DNA of 64,000 nucleotides from Pseudoalteromonas sp. UG3-2 (lineage in GTDB: Bacteria > Pseudomonadota > Gammaproteobacteria > Enterobacterales > Alteromonadaceae). Position numbers and translations under genes: made by a program. Below are positions 55,196-64,000 of the stretch, in pieces (position 1 is the first letter of the stretch; each line of letters begins with the position of its first letter). The stretch lies in NCBI RefSeq assembly GCF_037120705.1, contig NZ_JAWLJU010000002.1:992001-1056000 (forward strand). Reading direction: 5' to 3'. Under the pieces are notes generated by a model. The model had not been told where the DNA came from, made no database searches, and was given only the letters and a program-made list of their open reading frames with translations.

Positions 55196-56089
55196 TTAGT
55201 TGTTTAGCTCGCGTTTAATTTCTTCTAGGCGAGTTTTCATTTTCTTCATGTTTTCTGGGCCCATGCGTAAAAACTGCTTCTGCGCCGCCGACAACTGCTC
55301 CCACTCATCGTAGGCGTACTTGTAGGTTACTGAGTCTTTAACCAATGGAATTGGATTTTCTGGAATGGGAGTTGCTAAAAGCTCATCAATGGCTTCGGTT
55401 AAGGTGCCATTAAAAGCACTGCCCTCGTAGCCAATCTCTTCATACGCCTGTTCAAACAGCGGTTTATACTGCTCATACAGTCTTACAATTTGCGCGGTGC
55501 TCATGGTATCTAGCATGGCCACGTAAGGTGTATAACGTTCATAGCTATTGGGGTGAGTGATAATAATATCGTCTTCAATGGCCGTGAAGTTGTCTTCGGG
55601 CTTTACCACCGGTGAATGCTTATCGGCAATTTTACCTTGTGCAAGATTATCAACAAATACCACGGTACGGCGAATAACGTCATCATTGGCTAACAGTTCA
55701 ACCGCTTGATTAGAGAGGTATTCTGCTACTGTCGACTTTATCTCGCTGTCGCTTTGTGACAACGGCGGTAAGGTTGGCGCTTCTGGCTCTACCACCATAT
55801 CAACTGGCTCGGGCATTTCGGGCTCGCGAGTCTCTACCGTCACCGGTTCTACCGGCTCTGGTTGTGACTCTGGCGCTGTGGCTTGTTGCTGAGCGGTATT
55901 AACTGCAGGTGCTTGGGTTTGCTCAGGTACCACAATGTCCTGTTTTACTTTTTCATTTTCCTTGGGTTGACTATCGCTCTGGGCGATCACAAAAACAGCA
56001 ACAATAATTAATGCCAATACAATGATTGCGGCAAACATAAGTTGGCTGTTAGAAGGTCTTTTGTTGCCCTCGGGATGATTCTCTGACAT
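55196..56089 (-). CDS. DUF3014-family membrane-anchored protein
   Basis: A 297-residue protein with a single membrane helix near residues 17-37, a long Pro/Glu/Gln-rich stretch (about 45-115) and a folded C-terminal region with LLANDDVIRRTVVFVDNLAQG, KPEDNFTAIED and DKTYEQYKPLFEQAYEEIGYE-like features that match DUF3014. Function unknown. Present in most gammaproteobacteria of this group. Separated from ffs by a terminator. Confidence 0.85.
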   Translation of the reverse strand: MSENHPEGNKRPSNSQLMFAAIIVLALIIVAVFVIAQSDSQPKENEKVKQDIVVPEQTQAPAVNTAQQQATAPESQPEPVEPVTVETREPEMPEPVDMVVEPEAPTLPPLSQSDSEIKSTVAEYLSNQAVELLANDDVIRRTVVFVDNLAQGKIADKHSPVVKPEDNFTAIEDDIIITHPNSYERYTPYVAMLDTMSTAQIVRLYEQYKPLFEQAYEEIGYEGSAFNGTLTEAIDELLATPIPENPIPLVKDSVTYKYAYDEWEQLSAAQKQFLRMGPENMKKMKTRLEEIKRELNN

Positions 56090-56405
56090 GGGTACTCCCT
56101 ATTCGTCAATAATATTGTGCTTTGGTATAAGCTAACACCAAAAACTTGACTGATGACTTAATGCGCGTTGAACCTCATAAAATATGCGTTGTGATGCGCA
56201 CGACCATGAAAATTAAACAACACTATGATCTTATTAAAAATAGTAGATAACGCAAGCGGCATTTAGTTCATTGCTACCGCTAAATAATAAAGTGCGCACA
56301 GTAACCACCCAATTACTGTCATTTGCTTGTTGGTGTTTTATAAAAATAACCTATTTTAGATAGTAATCAATAATACTACACTCTTGGCTAGAGCGACCAC
56401 CTAGA
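56090..56405. other. Intergenic region
   Basis: About 315 bases between two divergent genes. It must hold both promoters; I see AT-rich stretches, but no box that I would trust and no gene. Confidence 0.5.
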
Positions 56406-57608
56406 GTGCGCTATGCTGATAATATAAAAAGATTAAATCATCTCACTCACAGCAACAGGGTATGGTCGTTGAGAAGTCCCAAGAAAACCGATAAAAAAAT
56501 AGCCGTATTGCTTACCGGGGGTGGTGCCAGGGCCGCCTACCAGGTCGGTGTGTTGAAAGCGTTGGCGCAGAGCATGCCGCGTACTTCGCCGCTGCCGTTC
56601 GAAATAATTTGTGGTACTTCTGCCGGCGCCTTGAACTCAGCAGGTATTGCCTGTTACGCCTCGTGTTTGCACTTAGCGGTGCGCAAAATTGAATACATCT
56701 GGAAAAACTTTAGCACTGAGATGGTCTACAAAAGTTCTTTTAGCGGCGTGTACGGCCATATTTTAGCGAATATGCTGCGCAGTTTTCAGGCGCAATATTT
56801 AAATCAACCACCTGCGAGCCTGCTCAACAACTCACCGTTACGCAAATTACTTGCCGAAGTATTAGACCTAAAACGCATAGACAATAATCTCCATCAAAAC
56901 TACCTCGATGCTATATCGGTAACGGTGTCCAGTTACTCCACTGGCAAGTCGGTGTCTTTTTACCAAGCTAATGACGCTAAGCCTTGGCAACGCTCTAAGC
57001 GTGAAGGCGTACCTAGCCCTATTTCTTTAGACTTACTGATGGCCAGCTCGGCCATTCCTATGGTATTTCCCAGTGTGCGAGTCAAGCATCATTATTACGG
57101 TGACGGCTCAATTCACCAACTTTCACCATTAAGCCCCGCCATTCATTTAGGGGCCGATAAAATATTTGTGATTGGTGTTGAGCAACCGCGGCTTGCCCAA
57201 CCTTTAGGCTATGAACCGCACTTTCCCGGTATGTCGGTGGTAGCAGGCCATCTACTCGATAGCGTTTTTAGCGACACCCTGCACTCCGATATTGAGCGTT
57301 TAGAACGTGTTAATCGCACCGTTAGCTTGCTTCCAGCTCGAGAAAAACACAAAGAGCTCAGACGCATTGACCATTTAACCATTAACCCCACGGTTAATTT
57401 CAACGAAGTGGCCGATCATTATTACGAAGACATTCCGCTGGCCATTAAGTTACTATTGCGTACTCTGGGGGTGAAAAAGCATTCGCCCTCCAGTTTAACC
57501 AGTTATTTATTGTTTGAGCGTACCTATACCCAAAAGCTCATTGAATTAGGTGTTGAAGATGGCTTAAAACGCTTAGATGAAATGCGAGCATTTCTAGAGC
57601 TGGACTAG
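56406..57608 (+). CDS. Patatin-like phospholipase
   Basis: A 400-residue cytosolic protein starting at GTG. LLTGGGARAAYQVGVL near residue 36 is the glycine-rich oxyanion loop, FEIICGTSAGALNSAG near 70 holds the nucleophile Ser (G-x-S-x-G), and YYGDGSIHQLSPLSPA near 230 has the dyad Asp. It hydrolyses acyl chains of phospholipids. The C-terminal part (about 300-400) is a conserved extension. A later TTG start near the loop is possible. Confidence 0.9.
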   Translation: MRYADNIKRLNHLTHSNRVWSLRSPKKTDKKIAVLLTGGGARAAYQVGVLKALAQSMPRTSPLPFEIICGTSAGALNSAGIACYASCLHLAVRKIEYIWKNFSTEMVYKSSFSGVYGHILANMLRSFQAQYLNQPPASLLNNSPLRKLLAEVLDLKRIDNNLHQNYLDAISVTVSSYSTGKSVSFYQANDAKPWQRSKREGVPSPISLDLLMASSAIPMVFPSVRVKHHYYGDGSIHQLSPLSPAIHLGADKIFVIGVEQPRLAQPLGYEPHFPGMSVVAGHLLDSVFSDTLHSDIERLERVNRTVSLLPAREKHKELRRIDHLTINPTVNFNEVADHYYEDIPLAIKLLLRTLGVKKHSPSSLTSYLLFERTYTQKLIELGVEDGLKRLDEMRAFLELD

Positions 57609-57659
57609 CGTTTAATGGGTGAATACCCAAATACTCTATTGCTAGCCTAAACCCAAATG

Positions 57660-59627
57660 TTAAGGCAAGCCGTCGAGTAAAAACTGCTCGGCACGCTCTA
57701 CCCTCCTGGGTTTGCCTTTTAGTAATAGCACATCGTTGGCACGCAAGGTGGTTTGCTCATCTGGCTGCGCTATCTCTTCACCATTTCGTCTCAGCGCTGT
57801 GATGTCTACTCGCTTAATATTGAGCTCCAGCTCGGCAATGGTTTTTTCTACAGCAAAGGCGTTCTCAGGTAACGCAATGGCATGTAAGTATTCTAGCCGC
57901 TCGCCTTTATTGTCACTTAAGTCGCCACTGTTACCGGCAAAAAAGCCATGCAGATAAGGGTAGCGATTTTCTCTTTCTTTACTTACACGGCGAAAAATTC
58001 TGCGCATCGGCACGCCCGACATATACAACACATGAGACACCAACATCAAACTGGCCTCCAGTGACTCTGGCACCACCTCTGCCACCCCCATGGATTTTAA
58101 CTGCTCCATGTGGCTGTCGTCTTTCATGCGCACCAGTATTTTAATCTCTTCACTGTGGCGCCGAATGGCATCCACCGCTACTTGAGTTTGCTCAAAATCA
58201 TCAAAGGTAATGATCACTAAACGGGCTTGATTAATATGGGCAGAGCGCAATAAGGTTTTTTGCGCGGCATGACCAAATAGCACAGGATCGCCGGCAATTT
58301 GCGCGTCTTGCACAATTTGTGGGTCGCGCTCAATGGCAATGTAAGGGATCGCTTCCGCGCGTAAAAAACGGGCAATGGTTTGCCCCACTCGGGCGTAGCC
58401 AAAAATAACCACATGATCTTGCAGGTCATCCACGTTATAACTTTTTGGCTCTTCTGGTACGCCTTTTTCAATGCCTAATAGGTTTAATATTTTCGCTGTT
58501 TTGCCAATTAAATATGGGGTCAATGCCATCGACAGCACCCCTAAAGCAATCAAAAAAGACACTGTGTTAGCATTTAACAGTTGGTGTTTGCTGGCCAGTG
58601 CCACCAGCACAAAGCCAAATTCCCCCATTTGCCAAATCATAATCCCGGCGCCCCAAGCATCGCGTTTGCGCTCTCCCATTAGCTGAGCGATCGCCACAAT
58701 CACTAACACTTTGATAACCAACACCGCGATTAAGGCAATAATGACATAGAAAAACTGACTCAATACATAAGGAATATTCAGCTGCATGCCCACGGTAACA
58801 AAAAACAGCCCCATTAAGATGTCTCGAAACGGTCGGATCTCGGCTTCCAACTGATGCCGATACTGACTTTCTCCTAGCATCATCCCAGCTAAAAAAGCCC
58901 CTAGCGCCATCGACAATCCAAACGAATAAGTCAAGGCCCCAGCACATAACGCCACCACTAAGGTCGACAGAACAAACAGCTCATCGGTTCTCACCAAAGC
59001 AATTTCATTGAAAATTTTGGGCAGTAACCACTTACCAATGGCCCACAGTAAAAAGCAAACTAAGGCCCCTTTGGCAAAGGCAAATAAGAGCGCCATGGCC
59101 AGCTCATGGTTACTGGCCGAAGAAATAAGTGGAAAGGCAATAAGCAAAGGCACCACGGCAATGTCTTGAAATAACAACATACCAATGGCAAGTTGGCCGT
59201 GGCGCGTTTTGAGCGAGCCCGACTCTTTTAATAGCTTTACCACCACCGCAGTAGAAGACAAAGCAATAAGGCTGGCAATAACAAAAGAGCCCACCCAACC
59301 GTAATGCATAAAATGCAACAATAGCATGCCAATCACGGTGGTAATGATGACCTGTAAACTGCCCAATCCGAACACCACATTGCGCATAGCCATTAACTTG
59401 GCCACCGAGAATTCGAGCCCCAAACTGAACAGCAAAAAGACGATCCCCAGCTCCGCCATAAAGTGAATTTCATGGCTATCACTCATCCAACCAATGCCAT
59501 GACTGCCTGCTAATACTCCGGTGAGCAGATACGCCAAAATCGGCGGCAAGCCTACGCGCTTAAAGGACCACACCAATACTACTGCACACAGCAGCAAGGC
59601 AAAAACTTGCGCGAATATACTTTGCAA
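57660..59627 (-). CDS. CPA2 cation:proton antiporter (KefB/KefC-like) with TrkA-N domain
   Basis: A 655-residue protein: twelve to thirteen membrane helices up to about 385 (SALSSTAVVVKLL, GMMLGESQYRHQLE), a TrkA-N NAD-binding domain (VVIFGYARVGQTIARFL, about 400-530) and a C-terminal TrkA-C domain (about 560-655). Such antiporters exchange K+ or Na+ for protons under control of glutathione or NADH. The frame could start 24 codons earlier, but AGGAGG followed by CCGA and a TTG at 59625-59627 marks the likely start. Upstream gene is divergent. Confidence 0.9.
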   Translation of the reverse strand: MQSIFAQVFALLLCAVVLVWSFKRVGLPPILAYLLTGVLAGSHGIGWMSDSHEIHFMAELGIVFLLFSLGLEFSVAKLMAMRNVVFGLGSLQVIITTVIGMLLLHFMHYGWVGSFVIASLIALSSTAVVVKLLKESGSLKTRHGQLAIGMLLFQDIAVVPLLIAFPLISSASNHELAMALLFAFAKGALVCFLLWAIGKWLLPKIFNEIALVRTDELFVLSTLVVALCAGALTYSFGLSMALGAFLAGMMLGESQYRHQLEAEIRPFRDILMGLFFVTVGMQLNIPYVLSQFFYVIIALIAVLVIKVLVIVAIAQLMGERKRDAWGAGIMIWQMGEFGFVLVALASKHQLLNANTVSFLIALGVLSMALTPYLIGKTAKILNLLGIEKGVPEEPKSYNVDDLQDHVVIFGYARVGQTIARFLRAEAIPYIAIERDPQIVQDAQIAGDPVLFGHAAQKTLLRSAHINQARLVIITFDDFEQTQVAVDAIRRHSEEIKILVRMKDDSHMEQLKSMGVAEVVPESLEASLMLVSHVLYMSGVPMRRIFRRVSKERENRYPYLHGFFAGNSGDLSDNKGERLEYLHAIALPENAFAVEKTIAELELNIKRVDITALRRNGEEIAQPDEQTTLRANDVLLLKGKPRRVERAEQFLLDGLP

Positions 59628-59781
59628 TCGGCCTCCTGAGCATAAAAAATTGACGGGATACGGCAATGGTTTTGTTTTTCTTTCATTTAAATATAGCAAG
59701 CGTTTGTTTTTACGCCAGTTTAAATTTTTGGCACAAAATTCGCTTAATAACTGTGAATTGTTGTATTTAGGGGGAGAGAAT

Positions 59782-60678
59782 ATGGAAAATGTCCATATTT
59801 TGACACAAAGACTGCCGACCAGAGGCGATTATTTGCCGTTCAATGCCGAGCAGTACAGTCCACAAGGCGATGAACATTACACTCGCTTAGTGAATAAGTT
59901 ACAAACCACGCTCGATATCGACGAATTGTTGACGATTTACGCCGAGCACGTAGCACGGATCTCAAAGGTTTCTGGTATTCAGTTTCATTGTAGCTTAGGT
60001 GTGTTCCAAATGCAGCAGTGCGATAGCCAGTACCCCGCTACCAGCTTCGATTTGGAGCTAGAAAAAGAGCACTTGGGGCAGCTGGTTTATTTTAGTGAAT
60101 TCCCTTTTAGCGAGGCCATTAAAGCCAAGCTAATGAAGTTGCACGCTTGTTTAATTTACCCAATTCGTAATGCCTTGATGTATAACCGTGTGCTACAGCT
60201 TGCTACCAAAGACTCGCTAACAGGGCTGTATAACCGCAGTCAGTTTAGTGAAAACCTAGAGCAAAAAATTGAGCGTTGCCGCCGTCAACACCGCAACTTT
60301 AGTTTAATGCTGTTGGATTTAGATAATTTTAAGCAGGTAAATGACGTATACGGCCACAAAGCCGGCGATGACGTATTACAAGAGTTTGCACGTATTTTGC
60401 AATCATCAACGCGTACCACAGATTCAGTGTTTCGTTTTGGTGGTGATGAGTTTGCCGTGCTGATTGACGACCCAGCATTTACTACAAATAAAGTCATTGC
60501 CGAGCGGATCATGGCCGAGGTTAGAGGCTCAAGCATGCTTGCCAAATACAACGTCACCACCAGCATCGGCTTTACCTTAGCCTCGAGTCACGATTGCGCC
60601 GACAACATTTTTGCTCGTGCCGACAGTGGCCTATACCGCGCCAAAGCGGCAGGCAGAAACTGCGCTCGAGCCGTTTAA
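59782..60678 (+). CDS. GGDEF diguanylate cyclase
   Basis: A 298-residue protein. Residues about 1-130 are a sensor domain of unknown type (VHILTQRLPTRGDYLPF), GGDEF is about 135-295 with RFGGDEFAVLI near 218 and the LYNRSQFSENLEQKI start. The I-site is not evident. The frame could be extended far upstream, but GGGGAGAG and the ATG at 59782 give the start. It makes cyclic di-GMP. Confidence 0.9.
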   Translation: MENVHILTQRLPTRGDYLPFNAEQYSPQGDEHYTRLVNKLQTTLDIDELLTIYAEHVARISKVSGIQFHCSLGVFQMQQCDSQYPATSFDLELEKEHLGQLVYFSEFPFSEAIKAKLMKLHACLIYPIRNALMYNRVLQLATKDSLTGLYNRSQFSENLEQKIERCRRQHRNFSLMLLDLDNFKQVNDVYGHKAGDDVLQEFARILQSSTRTTDSVFRFGGDEFAVLIDDPAFTTNKVIAERIMAEVRGSSMLAKYNVTTSIGFTLASSHDCADNIFARADSGLYRAKAAGRNCARAV

Positions 60679-60686
60679 TACGCAGC

Positions 60687-60718
60687 TAACACCCAGCGTC
60701 CCCTAACGCTGGGTGTTA
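60687..60718. terminator. Hairpin between convergent genes
   Basis: TAACACCCAGCG and its complement (60687-60698 / 60707-60718), loop of about 8 bases. No T run on either side, so only a weak bidirectional terminator; it overlaps the stop of the membrane gene. Confidence 0.5.
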
Positions 60719-61050
60719 TGCATTAACAAACGATAGCCCCACAAAGTGGCTGCGGCTCCGGCAAAAAAGCCGTTTATCACCCAAGCCATTGCCAAAAAGT
60801 CTGGAATGTCGGCAAACATCACCGCTATCAAAGGCGCTAGCAACCCGAGTATAAAATAATGCCCTCCTTTGCCATGCCAGTAGCGCAATAACAACACCAT
60901 GCTAAGTACTCCAGCCCCAAGTGCATAAGCCAGGTTCAACCAAATCGCCTTATCCACGGCAAATAAAATACTAAATAAAATAACCGTTAACAGCAGGGCA
61001 AAAGGCGCCTTCTGCGCTAGCTGCTCACCAATTTTTCGATACTCAGTCAT
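60703..61050 (-). CDS. Small membrane protein downstream of tilS
   Basis: A 115-residue protein with four hydrophobic helices; I do not recognise the family. Start ATG at 61048-61050 lies 8 bases inside the tilS end, a typical overlap, so it is co-translated with tilS. The longer frame starting at 61182 runs inside tilS in another frame and is not believed. Confidence 0.65.
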   Translation of the reverse strand: MTEYRKIGEQLAQKAPFALLLTVILFSILFAVDKAIWLNLAYALGAGVLSMVLLLRYWHGKGGHYFILGLLAPLIAVMFADIPDFLAMAWVINGFFAGAAATLWGYRLLMHNTQR

Positions 61051-62344
61051 TACTATACTTCCAAATAATCCCATCAACTTGGGCAAACTCAGCGGCAACA
61101 AAGTGCCCCACCACCGCAACCGGCTCTGCATCATAATAAACCACTGCAACATGGGCTCGTTGCCAACTCGGCACACCGGCATCTTTCAGCCAGTGCTTAA
61201 TGGTGTTAGAGCCAGGCTTAGTGCATGGCTTAATTTTATCGTTCAAGCGGCCAAACCGCACACTCACCTGCTCATTATCATAAGGCGCTCGACACCCTTC
61301 CCCTTGTGTGATGGCAAGGGGCCGAGAATAAGCCGTGAGCTCGGCCACGTTTACCTCGATGAGATCTTCAGGTTGCGGCGAGTTCGTCACATAATATAAG
61401 CGGGCCCGAAAACGACGAATGCAACCAGAGCCTAGCTGTATCTTAAGTTGGCTGTCTTGGCGTGGCGAAAGTGCCTGCGCCACTAAATCGTCCAGTTGCT
61501 TTTGACTTGGCATCGCCACATCATAGCCGGCTAACCACAAGCGCAGCACATTATCTCTTCTCGCGGGCGTTAGAGCCTGTAAAGCATCAATACACAGCGT
61601 CTGATCATGGGCGCAACTCGCTAAGTCTTGTTGACTGACTTCATCGATGATCGCTTGTTGGCGCTGTAACAGCTCTATGCTGCGTAAGCTAGCGCCTAAA
61701 AAGCCCGTAAAGCGTGCCTTTAATAAGGGGATAATACGCTGACGTAAAAAGTTGCGATCAAAGCTATCGTCCTGATTAGATTCGTCATTAATGTGTTCTA
61801 ATTGCTGCTGCTCGGCATAGGCTTCAATTTCGGCTCGGCTAACTCCAAGCATTGGCCGGATGCAACTGCGGCCACTGTTAAGCTGAACCTGTGCTTGCAT
61901 GGCACCAAGCCCAAGCAAACCCGAGCCGCGCTTTAAGCGCAGCAAAAAGGTTTCCAATTGGTCGTCGCCGTGTTGCCCCAGTACAATAGCAAAGTCAGGC
62001 TGCGCCGTGGCATCCAGTGCTTTATAACGAGCTTCTCGTGCTTGTGCTTCAATACTGGTGCGAGACTTTTTCTCTATGCTAACGCTAGCGCATTGAAACG
62101 GTAAGGCTAACTGTTCGCACAAACGCTGACAAAAGTCGCCCCAGGCTTTGGCGTTGCGCGACAGCCCATGGTCAATGTAAATGGCCTCTAACGGTACTTT
62201 TTGTTGCTTGGCATACTGCTGACATAGATGCAGTAACACCACAGAATCCACCCCGCCTGATAGCGCCACAGACAAGCCGGCACTATTGCTACTAAGCGTT
62301 TCTAGAGACAACGCCACTTGGTGATATAAGTTACTGTCAGTCAT
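61043..62344 (-). CDS. tilS: tRNA(Ile)-lysidine synthetase TilS
   Basis: A 433-residue protein: the PP-loop motif ALSGGVDSVVLLHL at about 27-40, GQHGDDQLETFLLRLKRG near 125-142 and a C-terminal tail domain (about 350-433, KIKPCTKPGSNTIKHWLKD). TilS modifies C34 of tRNA(Ile) CAU to lysidine and is essential. Gene order accA-tilS is common in gammaproteobacteria. Confidence 0.95.
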   Translation of the reverse strand: MTDSNLYHQVALSLETLSSNSAGLSVALSGGVDSVVLLHLCQQYAKQQKVPLEAIYIDHGLSRNAKAWGDFCQRLCEQLALPFQCASVSIEKKSRTSIEAQAREARYKALDATAQPDFAIVLGQHGDDQLETFLLRLKRGSGLLGLGAMQAQVQLNSGRSCIRPMLGVSRAEIEAYAEQQQLEHINDESNQDDSFDRNFLRQRIIPLLKARFTGFLGASLRSIELLQRQQAIIDEVSQQDLASCAHDQTLCIDALQALTPARRDNVLRLWLAGYDVAMPSQKQLDDLVAQALSPRQDSQLKIQLGSGCIRRFRARLYYVTNSPQPEDLIEVNVAELTAYSRPLAITQGEGCRAPYDNEQVSVRFGRLNDKIKPCTKPGSNTIKHWLKDAGVPSWQRAHVAVVYYDAEPVAVVGHFVAAEFAQVDGIIWKYSND

Positions 62345-62361
62345 GATGTATTCTTAAAAAG

Positions 62362-62387
62362 AAAAAGCCGCAATAATGCGGCTTTTT
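62362..62387 (-). terminator. Rho-independent terminator after accA
   Basis: AAAAAGCCGCA / TGCGGCTTTTT with a 4-base loop; T run on both strands, so it may act bidirectionally. It separates accA from tilS. Confidence 0.85.
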
Positions 62388-62404
62388 ATCGTGTTTTGGC
62401 GCTT

Positions 62405-63361
62405 TTAGCAATAACCAAACGACATCAAACGCTGGTAACGTTGCTCTAGCATTTCGTCGGTGCCAAGCGCTTCTAAATCGGCAAGATCCCGCTTCAGCTG
62501 GCCCTTAAGGCTTTTTGCCATGGCATCGTAGTTGCGATGAGCGCCACCTAGCGGCTCCTCAATGATGCTGTTGATCAAATCCAGCTCTTTTACTCGTTCC
62601 GCAGAAACGCCCATGGCTTCTGCTGCAATGGCGGCTTTGTCGGCGCTTTTCCAAAGAATTGACGCACAACCTTCTGGCGAGATAACCGAGTAAGTGCTGT
62701 ATTGCAGCATGTTTACACGGTCGCCCACACCAATGGCCAAGGCACCGCCCGAGCCACCTTCACCAATCACAGTACAAATTGTTGGTACTTTTAATGCCGC
62801 CATCACTTTTAAGTTTCTAGCAATGGCTTCACTTTGACCGCGCTCTTCGGCGCCCACACCAGGATACGCTCCTGGGGTGTCGATAAAGGTGATAATTGGC
62901 ATTTTAAAGCGCTCAGCCATTTCCATTAGGCGTAGCGCCTTGCGGTAGCCCTCAGGCTTTGGCATACCAAAATTACGTTTAATTTTTTCTGCGGTATCAC
63001 GGCCTTTTTGCTGACCGATCACCATTACAGGTTTATCGTCTAGTCGCGCAACACCACCTAAAATGGCCGGATCATTGGCAAAAGTACGGTCACCAGCAAA
63101 TTCGTCGAACTCGGTAAAAATGCGCTCGATGTAATCACGAGTGTATGGACGAAGTGGATGACGAGCTAACTGAGATACTTGCCAAGCACCTAAGTCATCG
63201 AAAATCTTCTTAGTTTGCTCGATGTTTTTTTCTTTTAACCGACTGATCTCTTCTTCCAGGCTTAGATCTAAGTCACCAGAACGGCTAACATTTTGTAATT
63301 CTTTGATCTTTGCTTCCAATTCTGCGATTGGAAGTTCAAATTCAAGATAATTGAGGCTCAT
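62405..63361 (-). CDS. accA: Acetyl-CoA carboxylase carboxyltransferase subunit alpha
   Basis: A 318-residue protein of the usual length for Acc[18 protein letters not shown] start, [34 protein letters not shown] and [15 protein letters not shown] are all present. With AccD it transfers the carboxyl group from biotin to acetyl-CoA for fatty acid synthesis. It follows dnaE by 16 bases. Confidence 0.97.
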   Translation of the reverse strand: MSLNYLEFELPIAELEAKIKELQNVSRSGDLDLSLEEEISRLKEKNIEQTKKIFDDLGAWQVSQLARHPLRPYTRDYIERIFTEFDEFAGDRTFANDPAILGGVARLDDKPVMVIGQQKGRDTAEKIKRNFGMPKPEGYRKALRLMEMAERFKMPIITFIDTPGAYPGVGAEERGQSEAIARNLKVMAALKVPTICTVIGEGGSGGALAIGVGDRVNMLQYSTYSVISPEGCASILWKSADKAAIAAEAMGVSAERVKELDLINSIIEEPLGGAHRNYDAMAKSLKGQLKRDLADLEALGTDEMLEQRYQRLMSFGYC

Positions 63362-63377
63362 GCTCTAAACTACCTGT

Positions 63378-64000
63378 TTAGTTAAATTCTAGTTCTAATT
63401 CCTGCGCCGCCAACAACGACAACCGCGTTAATAGCTCGTCGCTGGGCGTCACACACCATTGTGTTCCTAATGTTAACTCTGCTAAGGCATCAGGACGCTG
63501 ATATTGTATTTTTATTGGACACGTGCCAAATTTATATGGTTCAAGTACTTTTTTGAAATTTTCAAAGAAGTTAGCGTCAATTTGAGCCATATTTAGCGTC
63601 ATTTTAATTGCACTAATGCGCTTTTCACGGGCATCGGCAATGCTGCAGACTTCTCTTGCGGTCATTGTAATGCCACCAGAGAAGTTATCAAAGCTGACCT
63701 GTCCTGATATTACCAAGATTTGGTTAATTTGCAGCATTTCTTGGTACATTTCGAACTGTTCAGGAAATAAGCGCACATCAATACGAGCACTCTTATCGTC
63801 AAGCGTGATGAGCCCCCAACGTGCTCCTTTTTTATTAATTAAGGTGCGCGCATTAATGACTAAACCCGCTGCTGTAGCTAAGGTATCACGATTACCCGGT
63901 TGCAAGTCAACTAGCTTACCTGAGGTGTAGTGTTTCAGCTCTTTACGATATTGGTTAATAGGATGACCAGTAAGATAAAGACCTAAGGTTTCTCTTTCGC
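63378..64000 (-). CDS. dnaE: DNA polymerase III alpha subunit, C-terminal end (5' cut by window edge)
   Basis: The frame is open to the right edge. ETLGLYLTGHPINQYRKELK near the edge and the following OB-fold region with NKKGARWGLITLDDKSARID and LVISGQVSFDNFSGG are DnaE C-terminal sequence, about 207 codons seen of some 1160. DnaE is the replicative polymerase catalytic subunit. accA lies downstream. Confidence 0.95.
   Translation of the reverse strand, partial: ERETLGLYLTGHPINQYRKELKHYTSGKLVDLQPGNRDTLATAAGLVINARTLINKKGARWGLITLDDKSARIDVRLFPEQFEMYQEMLQINQILVISGQVSFDNFSGGITMTAREVCSIADAREKRISAIKMTLNMAQIDANFFENFKKVLEPYKFGTCPIKIQYQRPDALAELTLGTQWCVTPSDELLTRLSLLAAQELELEFN

Noticed and set aside
58567..58947. 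Frames opposite to or shifted within the antiporter gene
   Set aside because: Shadow frames of a well-supported membrane protein gene.
61051..61182. N-terminal extension of the small membrane gene into tilS
   Set aside because: The extension lies out of frame inside tilS; the ATG at 61050 gives a regular protein.
1..64000. CRISPR arrays
   Set aside because: No series of regularly spaced short repeats was seen; the repeated attC sites are dissimilar and palindromic.

Overview
The window looks like a chromosomal segment of a marine gammaproteobacterium of the Alteromonadales, most likely Pseudoalteromonas or a close relative. The supporting marks are the dnaE-accA-tilS order at the right end, a Na+-type flagellar motor gene (motY) divergent from rnt, a gammaproteobacterial tmRNA with tag ANDDNYALAA, several orphan periplasmic binding proteins and large hybrid sensor kinases, an ovothiol gene, and a chromosomal integron. 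The genus is an inference; the order is fairly safe.

Left part (1-12.4 kb): the end of a SNF2 helicase, a lipoprotein amidohydrolase, motY/rnt, a DUF342 (FapA-like) protein, the tmRNA gene with promoter and terminator, and then a LysR regulator divergent from a four-gene redox/efflux operon (MFS exporter, luciferase-like monooxygenase, aldo/keto reductase, quinone-type reductase), followed by a pirin. Middle part (12.4-41 kb): signalling (a 1382-residue propeller hybrid kinase, a CHASE/PAS hybrid kinase, a PAS-GGDEF protein), ovoA followed by a PLP enzyme that is a good candidate for the ovothiol lyase, RNA and nucleotide enzymes, an unrecognised paralogous gene pair, a reductase with a MerR-type promoter, and several small genes too short for usual gene finding.

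Accessory part (about 41.0-54.8 kb): a chromosomal integron whose cassettes all read leftward and are separated by attC sites. I count 13 cassettes, one of them carrying two genes. They hold a PHP-domain ATPase with a small partner gene (candidate phage defence), a RelA/SpoT-type nucleotide synthetase, a HEPN-like protein, a DUF2971-like protein, a serine hydrolase, a polysaccharide deacetylase, a LysE exporter, a lipoprotein hydrolase, small membrane proteins and a broken, internally deleted FliF-like gene. At the right end only about 37 C-terminal codons of the integron integrase survive, fused to a truncated IS91-family transposase. A second, shorter copy of the IS91 end together with the same attC lies inside the array. 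The array therefore appears to have lost its own recombinase.

Right part (54.9-64 kb): the 4.5S SRP RNA gene (ffs) borders the integron, followed by a DUF3014 protein, a patatin phospholipase, a CPA2 cation/proton antiporter with a TrkA-N domain, a diguanylate cyclase, tilS, accA and the end of dnaE. These are core genes with ordinary layout.
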